DNA from: Leptobrachium leishanense
Taxonomy: Eukaryota; Chordata; Amphibia; Anura; Megophryidae
Length of the DNA stretch: 64,000 nucleotides
Assembly: GCA_009667805.1 (NCBI GenBank)
Contig: CM019064.1
Span: 276,687,662 to 276,751,661, forward strand
Reading direction: 5' to 3'
Part shown: piece by piece, positions 34,629 to 50,184 of the stretch
Layout of the letters: each line of letters opens with the position of its first letter
Position numbering within the stretch: the first letter of the stretch is position 1
Made by a program: the position numbers and the translations under genes
Notes under the pieces: generated by a model
The model's input: only the letters and a program-made list of their open reading frames with translations
Database searches by the model: none
Told to the model about the DNA's origin: nothing

Positions 34629-35692
34629 ATCTTAGTTAAATAGTTACATAGGCTGACCAAATACGTGCTTCCATCGGGTTCAGCCTTTGAAACATTACCT
34701 ACTGCTATTGATCCAAAAGAAGATCTAAATGAATGTCAGTCATGATCCACTCATTGTAGTCTAAGGAAGTAGAAAAATATCCTTTTTTGATCACTGCATG
34801 ACTTCAAACATAACATAATAACTTGAGTCTGACAGAATGAATTTTAAATATATATTTATTCTATCGCTGTGTGTGAGATATGTTCAAGGAATACAGTGTA
34901 TATATATTCCTTTTCCATTCCTTATTCATTTAGTTTACATTTCTTAGAGCTTTTCATGTGACTTTGCACAAAGATTCATTGTTTAACATGTTTGATGAAT
35001 AATTAAAGGGTTGATTTCTTTCTCACTTGAATAATACAGCCTGAAAACCCTCTGAAACAATCGATTGGAAGCTTTATTTGATACCTAGCAGATACTGCAT
35101 TATTCAGTTGTATAGAGGTGCATGTTCATTGCATAAGATTATGTTCTTATGCGTAAATATACACTATTATATCCATAATATACTTGTGGTCCCATTTCAT
35201 AAACCCCTCTATCGGATAATTTCATGTTTTTGTTTTAATTCATTAGTTAATTTATACAATTTAGGGGTATACACATGTGTATATTTTCTGTTTATATTAT
35301 CTAGCAAATGTTCTATTTTTAGGCAATCATGCATATGATGTTTTTTTCCAAATCTAGATAGATGTGGCATTAATGTGTAAAATGAGCACAGCAATCAGTA
35401 GTTTTATAAATGTTATTTATCATTAAGCAACATTTATTTGTTTTTGCTATCATTTGCTATTAATGTTATTGCTACTGCATTTATATTTGTTGAAAAAGTA
35501 GAAAAATGGATTGAATGTCTTTCAACATGTCACAACTTTTGCATCTTTCAACTGCTACGCAATTCATTTGTTATACAAAAATTATTTTAGTTTAGAAAAA
35601 AATCTTGAAGCCATATTCCAGTCAAATACAACCAAGCGTAAAGGGAGGATGTTTGAAGGTTTTGCTTTGCTTTGCTTTCAGCACTTTTAATA
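34629..35692. other. Unassigned AT-rich DNA
   Basis: No gene or repeat recognised in about 1 kb. Confidence 0.5.
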
Positions 35693-36876
35693 TTAACCCC
35701 TTAGTGACTGGGCGGTTTTACACAAATCCGTCCTTTAGTGACCGCTGCTGTTTTTACATTTCTGCACTGTTCATGTTTAGGTCAAATTTTCCTCTTACTC
35801 GTTTATTGAACCCACACATATTATACACGCTTTTCCCGCCATTAAATGGACTTTCTAAAAATACCATTATTTCCATCATATCGAATAATTTACTATAAAA
35901 AAAATATGAAATATGATGAAAAAAATGGTAAAAACACACTTTTTCGCAATTTAATCCCCAAAATCTACAACCGCCAAAAAAGACCCCAGCTAAATAGTTT
36001 CAAAATTTTGTCCCGAGACTAGAAATACCCAATTTTTACATGTTTTTGCTTTTTAACCCCTTCACTGCTGAGCCAGTTCACCTATGTGCGCTGCGCTCAT
36101 TCTGACCATTTTGTGCTAATTATTTTTAGATGACAGCCTTGGTCCTATTTAACTAAACCCCCCCAGACAAAAAAACGTTAAAAAAAAAACTTTATTACAT
36201 TTAAAAAAAAAAAAAAATATTTTTAAACCACACCTAGTCATGTTTTGTGATCAGGCCTTTCCAATGATGTCAAATATGACCATCTAGCTGCCACAGGTCG
36301 AGATAAGGGGAACCAAAGGATCCCCCTATCTCTACATGGCAGCTAAAGGGTTAACTGGCCCACTGACATCCTTACACATATGGTGAGGTTGTCAGTGGGT
36401 GGGGGGAACCTGGAGGCTTGGCTTACATCCAAGATGTCAGCCCCCTCCAGGTTCGAATTGTGTTTTGGCACCGATTAGCACCAAATCGCGATCCGACAGA
36501 GAAAATGTTAAAGCTATACACCGCTGGAAAGGGGAGACTCTCCCCTTTCCAGCGCTGCAAAAAGCATCACTATGCGTTGCATGGTTGGGGAGAAAGAGGG
36601 CTCCAAAAGAGCCCACCTCCCCTTCCTGAATTTTTACTACCGGCGCTTGCCGATGACGTCATCACGCAGCGCGATGACATCATCGGATCTGCCGGCCCCA
36701 AGGAAATGGCGAGGCAAGCTTCCAGCTTGCCATAACCGCTGAGGGAACGAGCGAGGAAGGTGAGTATTGGCGGGAGGGAGGTTAGAAGCCCGATGACGTA
36801 CTATGTACGTCCGCGGGTCTAAGGGAGACCCGTGGGCAGGACGTACCTAGTACGTCAGCGGTCAGGAAGGGGTTAA
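35693..36876 (+). mobile_element. 1.2 kb TTAA element of a related subfamily
   Basis: Starts TTAACCCCTTAGTGAC and ends GTCAGGAAGGGGTTAA. Left half AT-rich, right half GC-rich, as at 11099. A second TTAACCCCTTCACTGCTGAG at about 36054 suggests either nesting or a composite. The interior shares hairpin module B's right half (36252-36272) and the CTAGCTGCCACAG block. The right end has a long hairpin: TGACGTACTATGTACGTCC (36794) faces GGACGTACCTAGTACGTCA (ending 36857). Confidence 0.75.
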
Positions 36877-36975
36877 GGGTTGTTGACTTGTTGTGGTACC
36901 GACGTTCACTGTAGTTGCACACAACAGTAAGATAAAAACAAAACACCTTTGTTACAACTAGTGACTTTTCGATAT

Positions 36976-36983
36976 CTAGAGAA
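36976..36983. other. Left 8-bp duplication of the 36984 hAT
   Basis: CTAGAGAA, repeated exactly at 39497-39504. Confidence 0.88.
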
Positions 36984-37080
36984 TAGGGATGAGCTGTTCG
37001 GTTCGGAGTTTGAACCGAACTTTGGTTGTTCGAAAGTTCGCGAACTTCGAACTTTTTGGGTGTGTTCGGTTCGAGTTTGC

Positions 37081-37200
37081 AAAAAGAAATTTTGAAAAAA
37101 GTATAGAAAATGCTTAAAAAAATACTAAAAAATCTAGAAATAAAGAGACTCTTTACTGCAGAATATTATAAGCAACGGTTTATTAGATATTGAATTAAAA
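37081..37200 (-). repeat. CAGGG-family internal fragment
   Basis: AAATAAAGAGACT and GGTTTATTAGATATTGAATT match the interior of the 8100 copy in the same orientation. Neither terminus is present. Confidence 0.6.
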
Positions 37201-37391
37201 ACTAATGTGTACGTGCAAAGATTCTCAACTCTAAATGACCTGTGTTTTGCAAACGGCATAACAACAGGTGTTTTAGTCTGGTCTAATCAATTTGATACAT
37301 TGTAGACTATACTGAGGGGGTGGGGTGGTGTCTGCTTCTGATTGAGATTTGAGAAGTGTTAATTTCCCTCCTAAAACTTCTAATATGCTGT

Positions 37392-37980
37392 ATTTCACCG
37401 CTGTGTGCTCAGCTCATTTTTACCGCTTTCGCTCATGTTTAAACGCGATTTTGAAGCCACATTTTGTTAAATGACTGACATGTTAGATATCGTTCTTTCC
37501 GGCAGACTACGCAGATTCATATTATATCATTTTTATATGTATACGTCCTGTCCTGGCTGTATATTATGAAAAAAATGCAATAAAAGTTGAATTTTTAACC
37601 ATCTGCAGTGTGTAAAGTGTTTTTTTTTCACATTTTAGCACATGAGCGTTTGTGGTTATGTTTTCTATGGGGTGCGCTTGTACATAAATTAGAAATGGCG
37701 ACTTGTTACATTTTGTGGGGGGAATTACGTGATTTATAGCAAACCCACCCCATAGAAAAAAATCATTAGTGCATCATCGTTCACATTATAATTGCAATGT
37801 GAACAATATTGCTGCATTAATAAAAATAACACACAAAAAATCCTTTTTTTTTTTACTTTATACCTGGTCATGTTGGGTATCATTCGAAAGGCCATGCTCA
37901 GGCCTTTCGATTGACACCCTCCATGACCCACTAGATGCCTGGAGATATCGGGGTTCAAATGAACCGCCTATCTCCACCAG
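37392..37980 (+). mobile_element. Truncated copy of the 1.1 kb TTAA element
   Basis: Follows the left half of 11099/12909 in order: CTGTGTGCTCAGCTCATTTT, ATATCGTTCTTTCC, AATGCAATAAAA, hairpin A (37766-37822), hairpin B (37865-37922). Both TTAA ends and the GC-rich half are missing. Confidence 0.78.
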
Positions 37981-38290
37981 GGGATTGGCCTGGGCAATAT
38001 ATATACACATGATGTGAGCTGGCCTGGGCAATATATATATATACGCATGATGAAAATTTGCAAAGGATAAGGCACGAAAAGTGAAATTTTGAGGTGTCTG
38101 AAATTGAAACTTACTTGACAACTCTTATTTATTTTTTTCGTTAATTTATATTCGTTCAATACAGTTAATTTTAATTTGTTTAATAGAGTTAATTTAAAAT
38201 GGTTTAATACAGTTTATTTATATTTATTTAACTTTTACTATTGGTGCTTTTCAAACTTTATTCTTAAGTAAAAAGAAATTTAGCAGTTTC
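37981..38290. other. AT-rich filler with a short tandem duplication
   Basis: GGCCTGGGCAATATATATA occurs twice (about 37987 and 38022), each followed by a related ACATGATG or GCATGATG. The rest is A/T-rich and featureless. Confidence 0.5.
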
Positions 38291-38299
38291 ATGTTGTGT

Positions 38300-38366
38300 C
38301 GTTTTTTTTTGGGGGGGTGCAAGTAGCTGGTCTTGCCTAGGGCGCAAAATAGTCTAGCACCGGCCC
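38300..38366. mobile_element. hAT right-end fragment
   Basis: TCTAGCACCGGCCCTG ends at 38366 and resembles the CCGGCCCTG terminus of the 9305 hAT. The opposite end was not found. Confidence 0.45.
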
Positions 38367-38556
38367 TGACCACAAGGTCCACCCCTGCACTCTTCCACAA
38401 TACCTCAGAGGGGTTACTGTATGATGGCACTTGCTGGCCTGGCACCAAATGCACAATATTTGGCTGCGCTGCCACTGACGCCTGTATCAGATTCATATCC
38501 TCAGAGGGGTGATACTGTGTGACGGCACTGTTGCCAACACTAAAGGCCCAATTTTA

Positions 38557-38930
38557 GGCTAGGGTCAAATGAACGCATTTTTCGCAGCGAACATCAAAAA
38601 GTGCGTCCGAACGCATTGAGGTGTTTTTTCACGGAAAGCGCTTAAACGGTCATACGATGCACATTTTTGTGCGTGATTTTTTTATGGATCCAAACCAGGA
38701 AACTTTGGGTGTCTGGACGTTATGTTGGCCGGACATGAGCATGCGGACACAGTACTAGCGGTTCAGCGTTCTCGAAAAAATTTATTCATTTTCCACTTGC
38801 ATTGCGCGGCCGGACTTTCGTGTGGCCGTACTTTGTATATTGGCCGTCATTGCGTGTCATTTGCTGCTAGTGCGGCCGTGATTAAGTGCGCCTAAATGCA
38901 TGTTAAAAGTGCGCTAGTCTGACCCCAGCC
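38557..38930 (-). mobile_element. Harbinger-like MITE with TTA duplications (copy 3 of 3)
   Basis: Starts GGCTAGGGTCAAATG and ends GTCTGACCCCAGCC, with TTA at 38554-38556 and 38931-38933. The interior (CGGTCATACGATGCACA) is the reverse of the 4579 copy, so the element is inverted. Non-coding. Confidence 0.85.
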
Positions 38931-39496
38931 TTAAAGCACCTATTGTTACTTTCATCCAAAGCCTGCATAAGTTTCACAATAATTTAGCCAAAAAAATCAC
39001 TAAACTTTTCCTGCGTGTCTGAAAATGTCTCCTCTTTTCATACAGACTGCCGCCCCAAGCAGTTGTTTATGGATAGATTAAAGGAAAAGCATTTACCGTC
39101 ATTTGAAACATCATTTTTTTGTTTTTAAGTGTTTCTATACATCCTACAAATCCGCCACTTCGCAGGCAGGTTATGGGGACCTCCTAGGCACGATATTTGA
39201 AGGAATTTTTCGTTTTTATTTTTAACCCTTATTTCATGGAAAACTCACTGTCCCTTTAAAAACATTTTTTTTTTTACTTTTTGTCCTTGTTTCCTGTCCC
39301 CCAGGGCACTACCCGGACCCCCATACACCTCTTATGGCAAATAGCTCGCATATATGCCCTCTTGGAGGGCACTCTAAAAACCAAATTTTCAGCCCCATTG
39401 ACTTGTATTAAGTTCGAGTTCGGGTTCGGATTCGAACATTTGGAAAGTTCGGGTTCGGATCCGAACAGAACTCGGGGGGTGTTCGGCTCATCCCTA

Positions 39497-39504
39497 CTAG
39501 AGAA
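39497..39504. other. Right 8-bp duplication of the 36984 hAT
   Basis: CTAGAGAA, identical to 36976-36983. Confidence 0.88.
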
Positions 39505-40379
39505 GCACAATTCAACAACGGCAGGCAAATATGATGCAAACAATGATGAACAGCACTATTGCTATTATCCTTCCTAAAATGAGTTATCAATGGATTTGAG
39601 GTTCCAGTTATTTTTAATTTTCATCAGGTCTGGACTTACGAAAGAAATTATCTTCCCAAACTGCTTGCACCTGGTTATATTTTTGAGAACTTTATATTTT
39701 TTTCCTACAGGTCTCAGGCTATCAAGGAAGATATAGGTTTGCAGGTCCCAGCTATTGTTTATATTTTCTGTTTGTTATTAGCTGAATGTGGTCACTCCAG
39801 ACCATGGCATGAGTTATCAGATACTGCAAAAATCTCAATCTATTGTACTATTGTTCTCCTGGAATGCAAAGATCTTGTCTAGTGAGTCATTTGTTTGTTA
39901 TTTCTTGATGGGATTTTCTCCCGGGAGTTGTGATATAAATGTTTGCACACTCCCTTATAAAGCCAGTCATATTTCAACCCTTAGCCATGCCTCGACTGTT
40001 TTTGGGTGAAGTTGCATTACCTTAAGTTGCAAGCTTCAGGCTGATGTCTGGAGATAAAAGTAATACCAAGCAAGAGGTTCAGTGGTCGGAGTAGCCGAGG
40101 AAGCTAACTGTAGCAGATATACCACTTGGAGTACAGAGATCTGCTAAAATGGCTATTCTCCATTCGGCATTGTTCCACCATTGTTTGCAAAGCCAGTGAA
40201 TACATTTTGCCAATTTAAAGGTGGTGAATTTATTCTTTTCACTTGAACTCCAATAGAAACACTGGTAAGGAAAAAGTTTGACTATGGTGGAAAGTATGCA
40301 AAGTAACTTCAGCATAAACTACGGTGGAAACACTGGTAGGAATTCCAGTGAGAATTGCACTGGGAATAGCAAACACTGT
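39505..40379. other. Unassigned DNA
   Basis: No gene. 40190-40380 has ACTATGGTGGAAA and ACTACGGTGGAAACAC words similar to those near 60850 and 62000, suggesting an old MITE family, but ends are not clear. Confidence 0.4.
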
Positions 40380-41239
40380 CAGGATAATTCAGAGATATCT
40401 GAATGGCTGGAGAAAGGTAACCGAATGCTGAAAATCAGCATTCGGTTACCTTTCTTGGCCATTCGGCTATCCAGAGAGCAGGCAATTCGCCAAATCCTGG
40501 CGAATTGCCTGCACATTCGGTGCCTGTTCGAGGGCAATGAAATCCCCATAAAAAAGCAATGCTTCGGCTATTCAGAGAGCACAAACCAGCAGTGAAAGGT
40601 TCCCGAAATGCCCTGCCATTCGGTGAGCTCATGTGGCAGATTTATTCAGGCTAATCCCATAGGCTTCAATGTTAAAAATATTCCCGTTTTAATTCAATAT
40701 CTAATAAACCGTTGACTCTTTACTGTAGAATTTTATAATCGCTTTATTTATAGATTTTTTAAGCATTTTTCTGTTTTTTTTTTTTTGTTTTTTTTTAAGT
40801 TTACTTATTTTTTTCTGTAACAGCCCTTTTTATTATCATTCCCTGGACCTCATATGTAAATTTCAGGCATTTTCACTCAGTAGTTTCTTTGCAAACAGCG
40901 TTTCAATTTTCAAACATTCAAGCAAACTGTTTTTCTAATTTATTCACTGCCTTCGTCTGCGGTGTCGGCTTTTTCCGGCGGCTTCGCTGTGTTTGATCGG
41001 CTCCTGCTCGGGTTTTTCTGGCATTTTTGGCGGGTTAATCCAGATGTTTTTGCGGGTTTTCGGCGTGCATTCGCCGGATTTTGCAGTTTTTGTTTGGTTT
41101 GCGGCGGCCTTTCCCTGTAATTCGGGGACCCTGTGGTGCTTGCTGAATACACCGCAGGGTCGCCGAAATGGGATTGCAAAACGATCCGAATTGAAGAGAA
41201 CGAAAAGTCACCAAACTCGATTCTCTTTGAATAACCCTG
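40380..41239 (+). mobile_element. CAGGG hairpin-rich element, diverged left end
   Basis: Left end CAGGATAATTCAGAGATAT, right end TTGAATAACCCTG. The hairpins GGTAACCG ... CGGTTACC (40416-40450) and GGCAATTCGCCA ... TGGCGAATTGCC (about 40482-40509) are intact. The right subterminal palindrome is lost by a short deletion near 41215. Flanking 3-mers TGT and TAT do not match perfectly. Confidence 0.8.
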
Positions 41240-41307
41240 TATGGTGAAAAGGATGGTGAAAACGACACTGAACTACTGTAGCAGTTGAATAGAATGAATT
41301 CACAGTA

Positions 41308-41315
41308 CTTTCACT
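41308..41315. other. Left 8-bp duplication of the 41316 hAT
   Basis: CTTTCACT, repeated exactly at 48274-48281. Confidence 0.85.
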
Positions 41316-41654
41316 CAGTGGCGTCACTAGGGTTGGTGTCACACGGTACGGTAACTCATGGTGTCACCCACCCTCCGTTTTACTACTTTTTTTAACTACT
41401 GTTGCTCGGAAATCAGAACACCCATAGATATTCACACACTGAATGTAATGACAATAGTAGTGTGTTAAATACATAATAATGTATGTAATAAGTAATGGAA
41501 TAACACTGACACTGTTATGATTGATTAGACGAATAATATATATTAGTACTAAACGTTCATTATACATTTGAAGATGGTGCACAATACAGAGAATTTTTTC
41601 ATAATTTCCTCTGGGACCAAAAGAGGAGAGTATGGGGGAAAAAAAAGCTACACA

Positions 41655-41880
41655 GCAATAAAACTCACAGTACTGTGCGGTGTGTATGGGCGTATCCCGG
41701 AGCTCCACAGCAATAAAACCCACATTATTGTGCACTGTGAGCATATCACAGAGCTCCACAGCAATAGAACTCTCATGGTAAAGGCAGTGAGTATGAGCGC
41801 AGACAGGATCCACAGCAATAGAACTTTAATGGTAAGACAGTGAGTATGAATGTACACAGGATCCACAGCAATATACCTCT
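41655..41880 (+). repeat. ~55-bp unit, four to five tandem copies
   Basis: Each begins ACAGCAATAAAACTC or a variant and ends CGGAGCTCC, CAGAGCTCC or CAGGATCC. The last two share a GGTAAAGGCAGTGAGTATGA-like variant, indicating local amplification of a subtype. Confidence 0.85.
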
Positions 41881-41989
41881 AACTATAAAGGCAGGGAGTC
41901 TCTCCTTTTTCATCTCCCCATCTCCCTTTATAATGTCCATTTCCCCACCTCCTTTTATCATGTCCATTTCACCCCCTTCCTTTTAATTT

Positions 41990-42250
41990 CCCACTCTTTC
42001 CATTTCACTTGACTATTTTCATGTTTCACCCCACTCTTTACATTTCACCTGACTCTTTTCATGTTTCACCCTACTCTTTCCATTTCACCCCACTCTTTTC
42101 ATTTCCATTTCACCCCACTCTTTTCATGTTTCATCCCACTCTTTTCATTTCACCTGACTCTTTTCATGTTTCACCCCACTCTTTCCATTTCACCCCACTC
42201 TTTTCATTTCCATTTCACCTCACTCTTCTCATGTTTCATCCCACTCTTTT
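41990..42250 (+). repeat. CACTCTTTTCATTT tandem array, left part
   Basis: Modules of CACTCTTTTCATGTTTCAC and CATTTCACCCCACTC alternate with a compound period of roughly 100 bp (42061 and 42162 begin similar blocks). The L1 interrupts the array; it resumes at 47714. Confidence 0.85.
42237..42250. other. Left target duplication of the L1
   Basis: CATCCCACTCTTTT, repeated at 47714-47727. The surrounding array contains similar words, so part of the match could be array identity rather than duplication. Confidence 0.7.
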
Positions 42251-42509
42251 TTATTTACAAATATTTTTGTTGAGATTTCAAGCATAAATCTTTTACATCA
42301 ACTGCAAGAGGAGTGAGACTCCTGGTTTCGCTTATTCTCATTTATATTTAACAAATGCATCAATAACGTTAACCCGTTTGTTCATTAATCGAAAGCAGAA
42401 AGAAGAAAAAAGAGAAAGGGGGGAGGGGAGGGACAATAGGACACCAGAGACACCTAACATCATGCGCATAACCAACATTTCTCGTGCAATCGAAGAAATC
42501 TTATTATTT
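42251..42509 (-). other. L1 3' untranslated tail
   Basis: Follows the ORF2 stop. The purine-rich minus-strand stretch (complement of 42398-42430, CTTTCTTCTTT-like on that strand) precedes a short A-rich terminus. There is no long poly(A), only AAATAAA running into the A-rich target repeat. Confidence 0.65.
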
Positions 42510-46288
<3,779 letters not shown>

Positions 46289-46591
46289 GTGGTATGGTGA
46301 ACATGCAGCTCTGACCTGCTCCTAAATCGCGCCAGTCAAAAATGTATCGGGAGGTGCCATATTTGTGCAACAGTAGTAAGTAGTGTGTCTCTGGTGTCGA
46401 GAGGGGGGGAGGAGAAGAAAAAAAGGAAAGAGAACATAATATGAGAAAGGCAAAAACACCGCCATACAGCAGAACTATGTACAAATAACAGGTGAATTCT
46501 CTCCAACAGACTAACCCTATATGGGGAGTCCATTCCCTTGCGTAGAAGGGGGAGATGAGGGTGTTGTGGCGCTCAGGGAGACCACTGCACT
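46289..46591 (-). other. L1 inter-ORF spacer
   Basis: About 303 bp between the ORF1 stop and the ORF2 start. Vertebrate L1 spacers vary from overlap to a few hundred bases. No promoter or structure recognised. Confidence 0.6.
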
Positions 46592-47579
46592 CTATCGTGC
46601 ACCATAGTAGGAGTACCCAGTGAAACAGGCAAACAAACCGTTCGTTGCTTCTTCAGCGGAATGCCAGTCCTTCTCCACCCGACCTAGGGATTTATGGTCT
46701 GTTTTTGGCACTTGTAGGTCCCAGCTCTCCAAGATCCGTCGGCCTTGTTCCAGTGAGGTGATCACATTGACGACTCCGTCTTTGAGGATCAGTATCTTGG
46801 TGGGGTAGCCCCATCGATAATTCACCCCCGCCGATCGAAGAGTGTCCGTGAGTGGGCGAAACTGCCTGCGATGTTGCAGTGTGGCCTGCGAGAGGTCCGG
46901 AAAGACAGAGTTTGGCGTACACTGGGCCTTGCGCTCCTGGTGTGCGGAGAGCGTGCAGCGTGTCTTCTCGGGGTTTAAAATAATATAGTCTCAATATTAC
47001 ATCTCGTGGCACATTTGGGGGGGCTGAAGGTGGCTTAGGGATCCTATGGACTCTGTCCATAAGCAGTGAGTCCATTGTCGCGTCAGGCAGCAGGTGAGAG
47101 AGGAATTCCGTGACATATTGCCGTAAGTCGTGGGGAGATACAGATTCCGGGATCCCTCTAATCTTCAAATTATGTCGCCTTGAGCGGTCCTCCAGATCTG
47201 CGAGTTTGTTTGAGTACCTGTCTAAACGGTCTTCCATTTCGTCCACTCGCGCCGCCATGGTATTATGCGCCTCCGTTACCTCCGCCATTTTGTCCTCCAA
47301 GGTCGAGGTCCTTTCGCCCAGATCTCTAATGTCACCGCGTATTTCCGCTGATACCGCGTCCAAGCGGCTGGTAAGGGTGGCAGAGAACTCCTTCAGCAGT
47401 AGTTCCATTTTCTGCAAGAGCGTGTCTAAGTCCGTGCTCAGCCCCGTTCCACGTGTCCCAGGCGATGCCGGAGGGGATCCGTCGCCATTTTGGGGGGCCG
47501 CCTCTTCCCTGCGTTTGGACTGTTTTGGGGTGAAAAAATCCTGCCTGTCTCCAGTTTTCTTTGATTTGGCTGCTGCCAT
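46592..47579 (-). pseudogene. L1 ORF1: RNA-binding coiled-coil protein, frameshifted
   Basis: Starts MAAAKSKKTG at 47579. The N-terminus is basic and proline/glycine-rich (residues 1-48). A long coiled coil covers about 50-135 with leucine/methionine heptads, and DLEDRSRRHNLKIRGIPE at 128-145 leads into the RRM typical of L1 ORF1 proteins. After about residue 215 (near 46930) the frame is wrong; a different frame then carries the C-terminal domain (NYRWGYPTKILIL, RRILESWDL) to a stop at 46592. The intact protein would trimerise, coat L1 RNA and act as a nucleic-acid chaperone. One frameshift is the main lesion. Confidence 0.9.
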
Positions 47580-47713
47580 ATCGCTTCTGATTTTATGGAG
47601 CCTCTGGGGCAGTCCGATGAGCGATGTTGGTGGGTATATGTCCGCTTATTGTGCTGGTCTCCCACGGAGCGATCTAAAGCACGTCCGCCATGAGCGATGT
47701 TAGGCCACGCCCC
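47580..47713 (-). promoter_or_regulatory. L1 5' leader, possible internal promoter
   Basis: Short leader (134 bp) starting GGGGCGTGGCC on the minus strand. L1 leaders generally hold an internal promoter; here that is inferred from position only, with no recognisable TATA. Confidence 0.45.
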
Positions 47714-47727
47714 CATCCCACTCTTTT
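47714..47727. other. Right target duplication of the L1
   Basis: CATCCCACTCTTTT, identical to 42237-42250. Confidence 0.7.
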
Positions 47728-47835
47728 AATTTCCATTTCACCCCAGCCTTTTCATTTCACCACACTCTTCTCATGTTAATTTCACCCCACTATTTCCATT
47801 TCACCCCACTCTTTTCATGTTTATTTCACCTCCCC
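47728..47835 (+). repeat. CACTCTTTTCATTT tandem array, right part
   Basis: Continuation of the array broken by the L1, with CATTTCACCCC and CACTCTTCTCATGTT modules decaying into the GC-rich hAT arm. Confidence 0.8.
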
Positions 47836-48273
47836 CTCCTCTTCTTGCTCCATTCCCGCCCCAATGAACCTGAGAGTCACTGTTGGTGCTTCGCTTTCTT
47901 CCACGGCTGCACTTACATGGAGCACTGGGAGGAAGTGACGCTATATGATCACTTGCTCTTAGCGTCGCGGTGGCTTAGAGAAACCGTGACGGTGCAACTC
48001 AGGAGGAAGCGAGGTCTGGCCGGCGGCTGTGCTAACCAAATGGTCAGATGCTGACTCGATGCTGAGACGCAATGCATCGATTCATCATTGCACTGCTGAT
48101 TATCTTCGATAGCCCTACTGCCTGGCAGACCTTGCAACACTCGGCAGTGGATGCTTAAGATCCACGTCCAATCCGAGGCCGAGGGAACACATTTTGGCTG
48201 ATTGGGTTAACCCCTGGTGATATATCTCTGATTTCACTTGGGTGTGATCCGCACCCCCTTTGTGATGCTACTG

Positions 48274-48281
48274 CTTTCACT
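48274..48281. other. Right 8-bp duplication of the 41316 hAT
   Basis: CTTTCACT, identical to 41308-41315. Confidence 0.85.
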
Positions 48282-48606
48282 GTCAGTGATCCACTGTAGT
48301 TCCCTGTGGCTCCCAAACTAAATTCACTATTGTTACGGCATAACCCCTATTGTATGCCTACCCAATAACTGCAGGTCATTCAACCTCCTGTTTTTTCTAT
48401 CTGTCTCCCTTCAAGAGATTAAGCTTCTGGCTGAGTTCATGAACAGTCAATTTCTCAGGTTGTGATGCACAACCCAATAACAAACCAGCTTTTATAGCGT
48501 TGGAAAGACCCAGACATTCTTTGAAACTAGAAGGTTTAAGAATGGAAGTTTAAAGACAGATTAAGAAGTATTCCTTTTTCGATTGTTGTCAAAAGTCAAG
48601 TGTGTA

Positions 48607-48639
<33 letters not shown>

Positions 48640-50184
48640 CTATGTTTGGAATATTTGCGCATTACAGACAAAATTTATTTATTTTGAAAGTATTTTACCA
48701 GGAAGGATACATTGAAAAACATGTTTTATAAATAAAAAGGGTCTTGTGATCCTCAGCCAGTAAATTGAACAGACCCATGAGAAGAAACTAATTACGTAAT
48801 AGAGTATTTACCTTAATTATCAACAGAACCTTAATGAGCTGACATTACCCCTTGTGTATTAAAGGTGTTGATAGTATTTCTGGAATTATAAACTCATTTA
48901 GATGAGGAAATTAAGTTAGTAATGTATAGATATTGTTTCTTCAACTGTTTCTTTTCTGTGAAGGCTTTTCAAAAGCTTGTTACATTCAAAAGCAGTAACA
49001 AGCCAACTTTTGAAAAAACCTTATAGAATATCTAGAAATTAAATACCAATTTTATTTAGATTTTTTTCTCTATGTGGTTAACTACCCTATGACTACATCA
49101 TACTGCTTGTGACATATTATACTTCAATAAGACTTTGAAAAGTATAAGCCCAAATCCATAAGGATAGCATGGCCGTTTGGAAGCATTTTCCAAGTTTTTA
49201 GAGAAGACAGCCTTATCTCAAAAGAAGACAATGTGGAAAAAGTCAAAATCAGAATCCCATACATAAAAATATTACATAGTAATGCAGAATCAGTAGTTCA
49301 AGCCAGCAAAATAAATAGAAACTAGACGAAGTCAAGAATTAGATAAGCATCACTGGGCATTTTCCTATGCAGACATGTATAGAAACAACACAAGGTCATC
49401 TGACAAGAGGATAGGTTGCTTTATAGAGACCCTGGCAGAAATCTCTTCAGCCTGTGTCAGGAGGAAAAGAAAAAGAAATGTCGGTCATGCTGAAGGATTT
49501 GCTATGGCTGCTTTAATGTAAGAAAGGAAATACAATGTTTCAGCTTGCATTTCCTTGTTTGCATTGAAGCAATCATATCAAATCCTACAGTGTGCTCATC
49601 ATTTCTTTCTCTATGGTTACAAACATTCGGGGACTTATAGCCATACCCTGCTGTGTGGTACCTGTGGTGATTGATTTCCTGACGTGCACTTCCTCAAACC
49701 TGTCTATGCATCAGGAGGTAGTCATCATCATCTGTATATCTGGATCATAAATGTGGTTCATGGCGCGGTATGGAGTCAGAATAGCTGTGCAAAAGGCGAC
49801 ATCTGCTCCAGGTACTGTGAAAAATACAAATTTTGACAGTTGCGTGTTACTCTTTGTCATTACAAAGCACATTGTTAATGTTCCCTATAACATTAAGTAA
49901 TTCAGCAGTCTTTTGTGGTACACGTGGCTTTATTGATAACTATACGTACTCTTTGCATCTCTGGTGGTTGAGTTCTCAGATGGTTGATCAGCACAAGCTT
50001 TCTGGCAGCTTTCCGATGGTGAGAAAGCAACCACAATTGGAAGGCTAAATCAGTGACAACTGCACGAGGACACTCCGGTGTCCAAGACCATTTAATTTAC
50101 AATGACAGGTACTGTAGGTAGCCCATCTAAATTGTAAATTTCATATAGGTCCTCCAGTACTTCTCTATTATCCTCATGCCATGG
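48282..50184. other. Unassigned DNA with a dinucleotide repeat and LINE scrap
   Basis: 48602-48640 is (TG)n then (TA)n. 48670-48720 contains TATTTTACCAGGAAGGATAC, a scrap of the LINE 3' end at 52118. The rest is AT-rich with no gene recognised. Confidence 0.5.

Larger units (their letters stand above)
36984..39496. mobile_element. 2.5 kb composite hAT-type element
   Basis: Ends TAGGGATGAGCTGTTCGG and GTTCGGCTCATCCCTA are inverted repeats, flanked on both sides by CTAGAGAA. The outer arms are full of TTCGAAC and GTTCGG words. The interior is a collage: CAGGG-family fragment (37081-37200), truncated TTAA element (37392-37980), a hAT right end (38300-38366) and an intact Harbinger MITE (38557-38930). 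No transposase. Whether the collage was assembled in place or moved as a unit cannot be told here. Confidence 0.85.

Noticed and set aside
34438..34636. 8-bp target duplication for the 34446 MITE
   Set aside because: Flanks GTATAAAT and ATCTTAGT do not match, so no duplication is claimed.
36984..39496. Reading the TTCGAAC-rich arms as a satellite
   Set aside because: They are inverted terminal arms of a hAT with perfect 8-bp duplications, not a tandem array.
42009..42287. Frame of phenylalanine/histidine/serine repeats
   Set aside because: It reads through the CACTCTTTTCATTT array and the L1 3' end; composition explains it.
47110..47703. 197-codon plus-strand frame
   Set aside because: It is antisense to L1 ORF1, whose minus-strand coiled coil and RRM are clearly the real coding sense.
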